Virus record (IMG/VR): IMGVR_UViG_3300042535_000010
Coordinates: 1 to 54,718 of that record
Length of the DNA stretch: 54,718 bases
Source of the DNA: a virus
Direction: 5' to 3' (one strand)
The notes below the pieces were generated by a model. The model did not search any database. It saw nothing but the letters and a program-made list of their open reading frames with translations, and had not been told where the DNA came from. This document shows positions 53,074-54,718 of this stretch, in pieces. Position 1 is the first letter of the stretch; the number at the start of each line of letters is the position of its first letter. The translations under genes were made by a program, and so were the position numbers.

Positions 53074-53319
53074 ATGGTCAAGTTCGACAAGCTAGCCCTG
53101 GAGATCGTCCCAGAGTACCGCCCCGGCAAGTTCGCCGCGGCCGTGGTGCTCTACCACCGCGGCGCCGAGGTCTACCGCGAGGTCTTCGCCGAGAACCAGA
53201 GGTTCACGCCGCTCATGGCCAAGGTGGTCGAGCAGTGTCGCATCGAAAGTACAAAGATGGCTCGGCACAAGTACGAGGCCGATCCTGTGGAAACTGCCCC
53301 GACAACGAAGGTGGACTAG
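53074..53319 (+). CDS. Hypothetical protein (81 aa)
   Basis: Begins MVKFDKLALEIVPEYRPGKF. A beta-strand half ('FAAAVVLYHRGAEVYREVFA') is followed by a helix with Cys and Lys residues. Leaderless promoter. Unknown function. Confidence 0.65.
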   Translation: MVKFDKLALEIVPEYRPGKFAAAVVLYHRGAEVYREVFAENQRFTPLMAKVVEQCRIESTKMARHKYEADPVETAPTTKVD

Positions 53320-53320
53320 G

Positions 53321-53566
53321 ATGTACCTAGCGATAAGCGTAGCCGCCGTCAGTCTGGCTGTCTGGGACATGTTTCGTCGTTGGGTGGCCTACGACCGCGC
53401 CAACGTGTCCGCCCTGTCAGAAAAACTGACACACCTGGTCGAGTCCAATCGCTTGCAAAAGGCCGCGCTCGAGAACTTTCTCAAGCAAATGGCGGAACTC
53501 GTGTCGTTCACGCAGGAGCGCAAGCGCGAGCTGGAACTTCGCCTGGCGGGAAAGAAGTTGCCGTGA
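53321..53566 (+). CDS. Membrane-anchored coiled-coil protein (81 aa)
   Basis: N-terminal span MYLAISVAAVSLAVWDMFRR, then a charged helical region (residues 28-80) with heptad-like Leu spacing. The i-spanin-like layout (membrane anchor plus periplasmic coiled coil) makes a lysis role possible, but no partner lies adjacent. Overlaps the HNH gene by GTGA. Confidence 0.6.
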   Translation: MYLAISVAAVSLAVWDMFRRWVAYDRANVSALSEKLTHLVESNRLQKAALENFLKQMAELVSFTQERKRELELRLAGKKLP

Positions 53567-54042
53567 CCGGAAGACCTCCGACCTGCGTTCAGACGGCGCT
53601 CGGTCTGTTCATAGACCGCAGCGGCGGAGAACTGTCCTGCTGGCCCTGGACGCAGACAACATTCCGTAATGGTTACGGACGGCTGTCCGTTCGCGGGCGC
53701 TCTCTATTAGCGCATCGCGTTACGTACGAGTTTTACATCGGCGCGATTCCGCACGGGCTCTCTCTTCTACACAGCTGCGACAATCCGATTTGCTGCAATC
53801 CGGCTCACTTACGTCCCGGTACTCCAGCTGACAACATGCAAGATAAAGTCAACCGCGGACGCGCACTCGGCGCGCATCGCGGGAGCCAGCACCACAACGC
53901 GGTGCTCACCGAGACAGACGTAGTCGAAATGCGCAAACTACACGAAGCTGGAGTTACGCAGCGTGCCATTGCCTTGCAATTCGGCGTCAGTTTCAGGCGG
54001 GTCAACAGCGTTGTGCTTCGACGCACCTGGAAGCACGTATGA
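53563..54042 (+). CDS. HNH homing-type endonuclease (HNH_3-like)
   Basis: 159 residues, GTG start. 'CWPWTQTTFRNGYGRLSVRG', 'LLAHRVTYEFYIGAIPHGLSLLHSCDNPICCNPAHLRPGTPADNMQD' in parts gives the AHR...HxCDNPxCxNPxHL motif of the HNH_3 class. The C-terminal 'TETDVVEMRKLHEAGVTQRAIALQFGVS' is a helix-turn-helix that directs DNA binding. Probably a free-standing mobile gene. Confidence 0.87.
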   Translation: MTGRPPTCVQTALGLFIDRSGGELSCWPWTQTTFRNGYGRLSVRGRSLLAHRVTYEFYIGAIPHGLSLLHSCDNPICCNPAHLRPGTPADNMQDKVNRGRALGAHRGSQHHNAVLTETDVVEMRKLHEAGVTQRAIALQFGVSFRRVNSVVLRRTWKHV

Positions 54043-54407
54043 CCCAAATCCTCAGCAAGCTAGAGACAGCCAGATGGATCCTGTCCGCGGACGACCTGTT
54101 CGTCAGCCTGGATCCCCGCGGCGCGGACGTCACGGTCCCGCCCTGGCTCAAGCACCAGCCCGAACTGTGTCTGCAGTTCGGGCTGAACCTGCCAATTCAC
54201 ATCCCTGACATGCATTTGGACGAGACCGGCATCTACGGCACGCTGAGTTTTCAGCGGACGCCGTACACCTGCGCCATCCCATGGAAGGCCGTGTTCAAGA
54301 TGCACACGGGTCAGGGCTTGGGGTTCGCCTGGGGCCTGCCCGAAGAACCCATCAAGACGAAGACGCTCAAGAACGGTTGGAAACTCATAGTTGGTGGTAA
54401 GAAATGA
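54039..54407 (+). CDS. SspB-like ClpXP adaptor protein, copy 2
   Basis: 122 residues starting MTQILSKLETARWILSADDL. 'VTVPPWLKHQPELCLQFGLNL' and 'GIYGTLSFQRTPYTCAIPWKAVFKM' align with the 18008 product and with the strand order of SspB. The C-terminus is Lys-rich and short. ATGA-coupled to the HNH gene and to a membrane peptide gene. Confidence 0.65.
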   Translation: MTQILSKLETARWILSADDLFVSLDPRGADVTVPPWLKHQPELCLQFGLNLPIHIPDMHLDETGIYGTLSFQRTPYTCAIPWKAVFKMHTGQGLGFAWGLPEEPIKTKTLKNGWKLIVGGKK

Positions 54408-54550
54408 CCGACCTCGAAGTCTACTACGCCTCGCGTGAGATTTCACGCCAGCGCGAGTTCTGGATTGCCGTGTCAGAATTTCTGATTCTGGCGACGCTAC
54501 TCATCGAGTGGCAGCTGTTCATCGCTGTGCTGAAAGGTCTGGGCCTGTAA
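54404..54550 (+). CDS. Small membrane protein (48 aa)
   Basis: Begins MTDLEVYYASREISRQREFW; a hydrophobic span 'FLILATLLIEWQLFIAVL' follows. ATGA overlap with the SspB-like gene supports translation. Confidence 0.55.
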   Translation: MTDLEVYYASREISRQREFWIAVSEFLILATLLIEWQLFIAVLKGLGL

Positions 54551-54551
54551 G

Positions 54552-54704
54552 ATGTACATGAAGTTGCTAAGCTGCTACCGCATCCTTCGCGGGCATACAT
54601 CGCTCGCGGCCTGCTACGAACTCGGTTACATCGCCGGGATCGCCGTCGGCGCGCTGCGAGCTTCGGGTGTCAAGGCCACTGCGAAGAAAGTGGAGCTGAA
54701 CTAG
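54552..54704 (+). CDS. Small hypothetical protein (50 aa)
   Basis: Begins MYMKLLSCYRILRGHTSLAA, with a weakly hydrophobic middle (YIAGIAVGALRA) and a Lys-rich tail. One base after the preceding stop. Unknown function. Confidence 0.5.
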   Translation: MYMKLLSCYRILRGHTSLAACYELGYIAGIAVGALRASGVKATAKKVELN

Positions 54705-54718
54705 TGAAGTACCTCATC
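54704..54718 (+). CDS. Start of a gene cut by the window end
   Basis: GTG overlapping the last base of the preceding stop, then four codons (KYLI). The frame is open to the edge, so the sequence continues beyond the window. Confidence 0.35.

Noticed and set aside
1-54718. Direct terminal repeat marking a complete circular or terminally redundant genome
   Set aside because: The repeat of the window start is 3.3 kb inside the right end and the flanks diverge; the last bases do not match the first.
1-54718. tRNA genes
   Set aside because: No cloverleaf with a TTCGA-type arm and CCA end was noticed by eye; a tRNA scan was not possible.

Overview
The window is most of the genome of a tailed phage with a contractile tail (myovirus morphology). 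It is visibly GC-rich and densely packed, with many start/stop overlaps of the ATGA or GTGA type. The phage type follows from a DUF3383-type tail sheath, a DUF3277-type tube, a short tape measure, baseplate J-, gp25-, spike- and plug-like proteins, a DUF2184-type major capsid, a DUF1073-type portal and a large terminase. The host cannot be read directly. High GC and two SspB-like ClpXP-adaptor proteins whose sequence style recalls deltaproteobacterial (Myxococcota-type) versions are the only hints. No tRNA, rRNA, integrase or CRISPR array was seen. The ends are not clean: both cut through genes. Positions 1-181 repeat at 51241-51421, after which the two copies diverge, so the window is probably not a closed genome.

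Layout. 1-2143: small early-type genes. 2269-2384: AT-rich noncoding element with a second copy at 26345-26460. 2505-8434: tape measure, baseplate/tail genes and a collagen-like fibre. 8431-10537 (minus): operon of nine tightly coupled small genes led by a pentapeptide-repeat protein. 10591-11707: baseplate plug and hub. 11704-14511 (minus): accessory genes, a surface lipoprotein, a tail-assembly chaperone with an apparent -1 frameshift site, and a Dam methylase. 14528-22300: spike, wedge, J protein, fibres, SspB-like protein, lysis-type membrane genes and a large tailspike. 22256-26262 (minus): HD phosphohydrolase, an OB/SSB-like protein, SNF2-like helicase and Cas4/RecB-like nuclease. 26525-34818 (plus): primase-helicase, second Dam, family A DNA polymerase, phosphoesterase, VRR-NUC nuclease and dNTP-pool enzyme. 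34777-35283 (minus): a proteasome beta/HslV-like peptidase. 35323-46768: protease-scaffold, capsid, connectors, sheath, tube, terminase, portal, minor head protein and two endonuclease VII genes. 46800-51907: L7/L12-like protein, endolysin, cupin, 2-oxoglutarate oxygenase, cold-shock protein, third adenine methylase and coiled-coil paralogs. 51904-54718: serine recombinase, HNH endonuclease, second SspB-like gene and small membrane proteins.

The most striking global feature is transcriptional. About thirty genes have an extended -10 box (TGn-TAnnnT, sometimes CAnnnT) ending 5-7 bases before the start codon. Transcription would then begin at or next to the start codon and give leaderless mRNA. 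The same signal occurs inside the protease-scaffold gene and would give the scaffold its own transcript. A second theme is proteolysis: a proteasome-like peptidase plus two SspB-like adaptors suggest the phage may steer host protein turnover.
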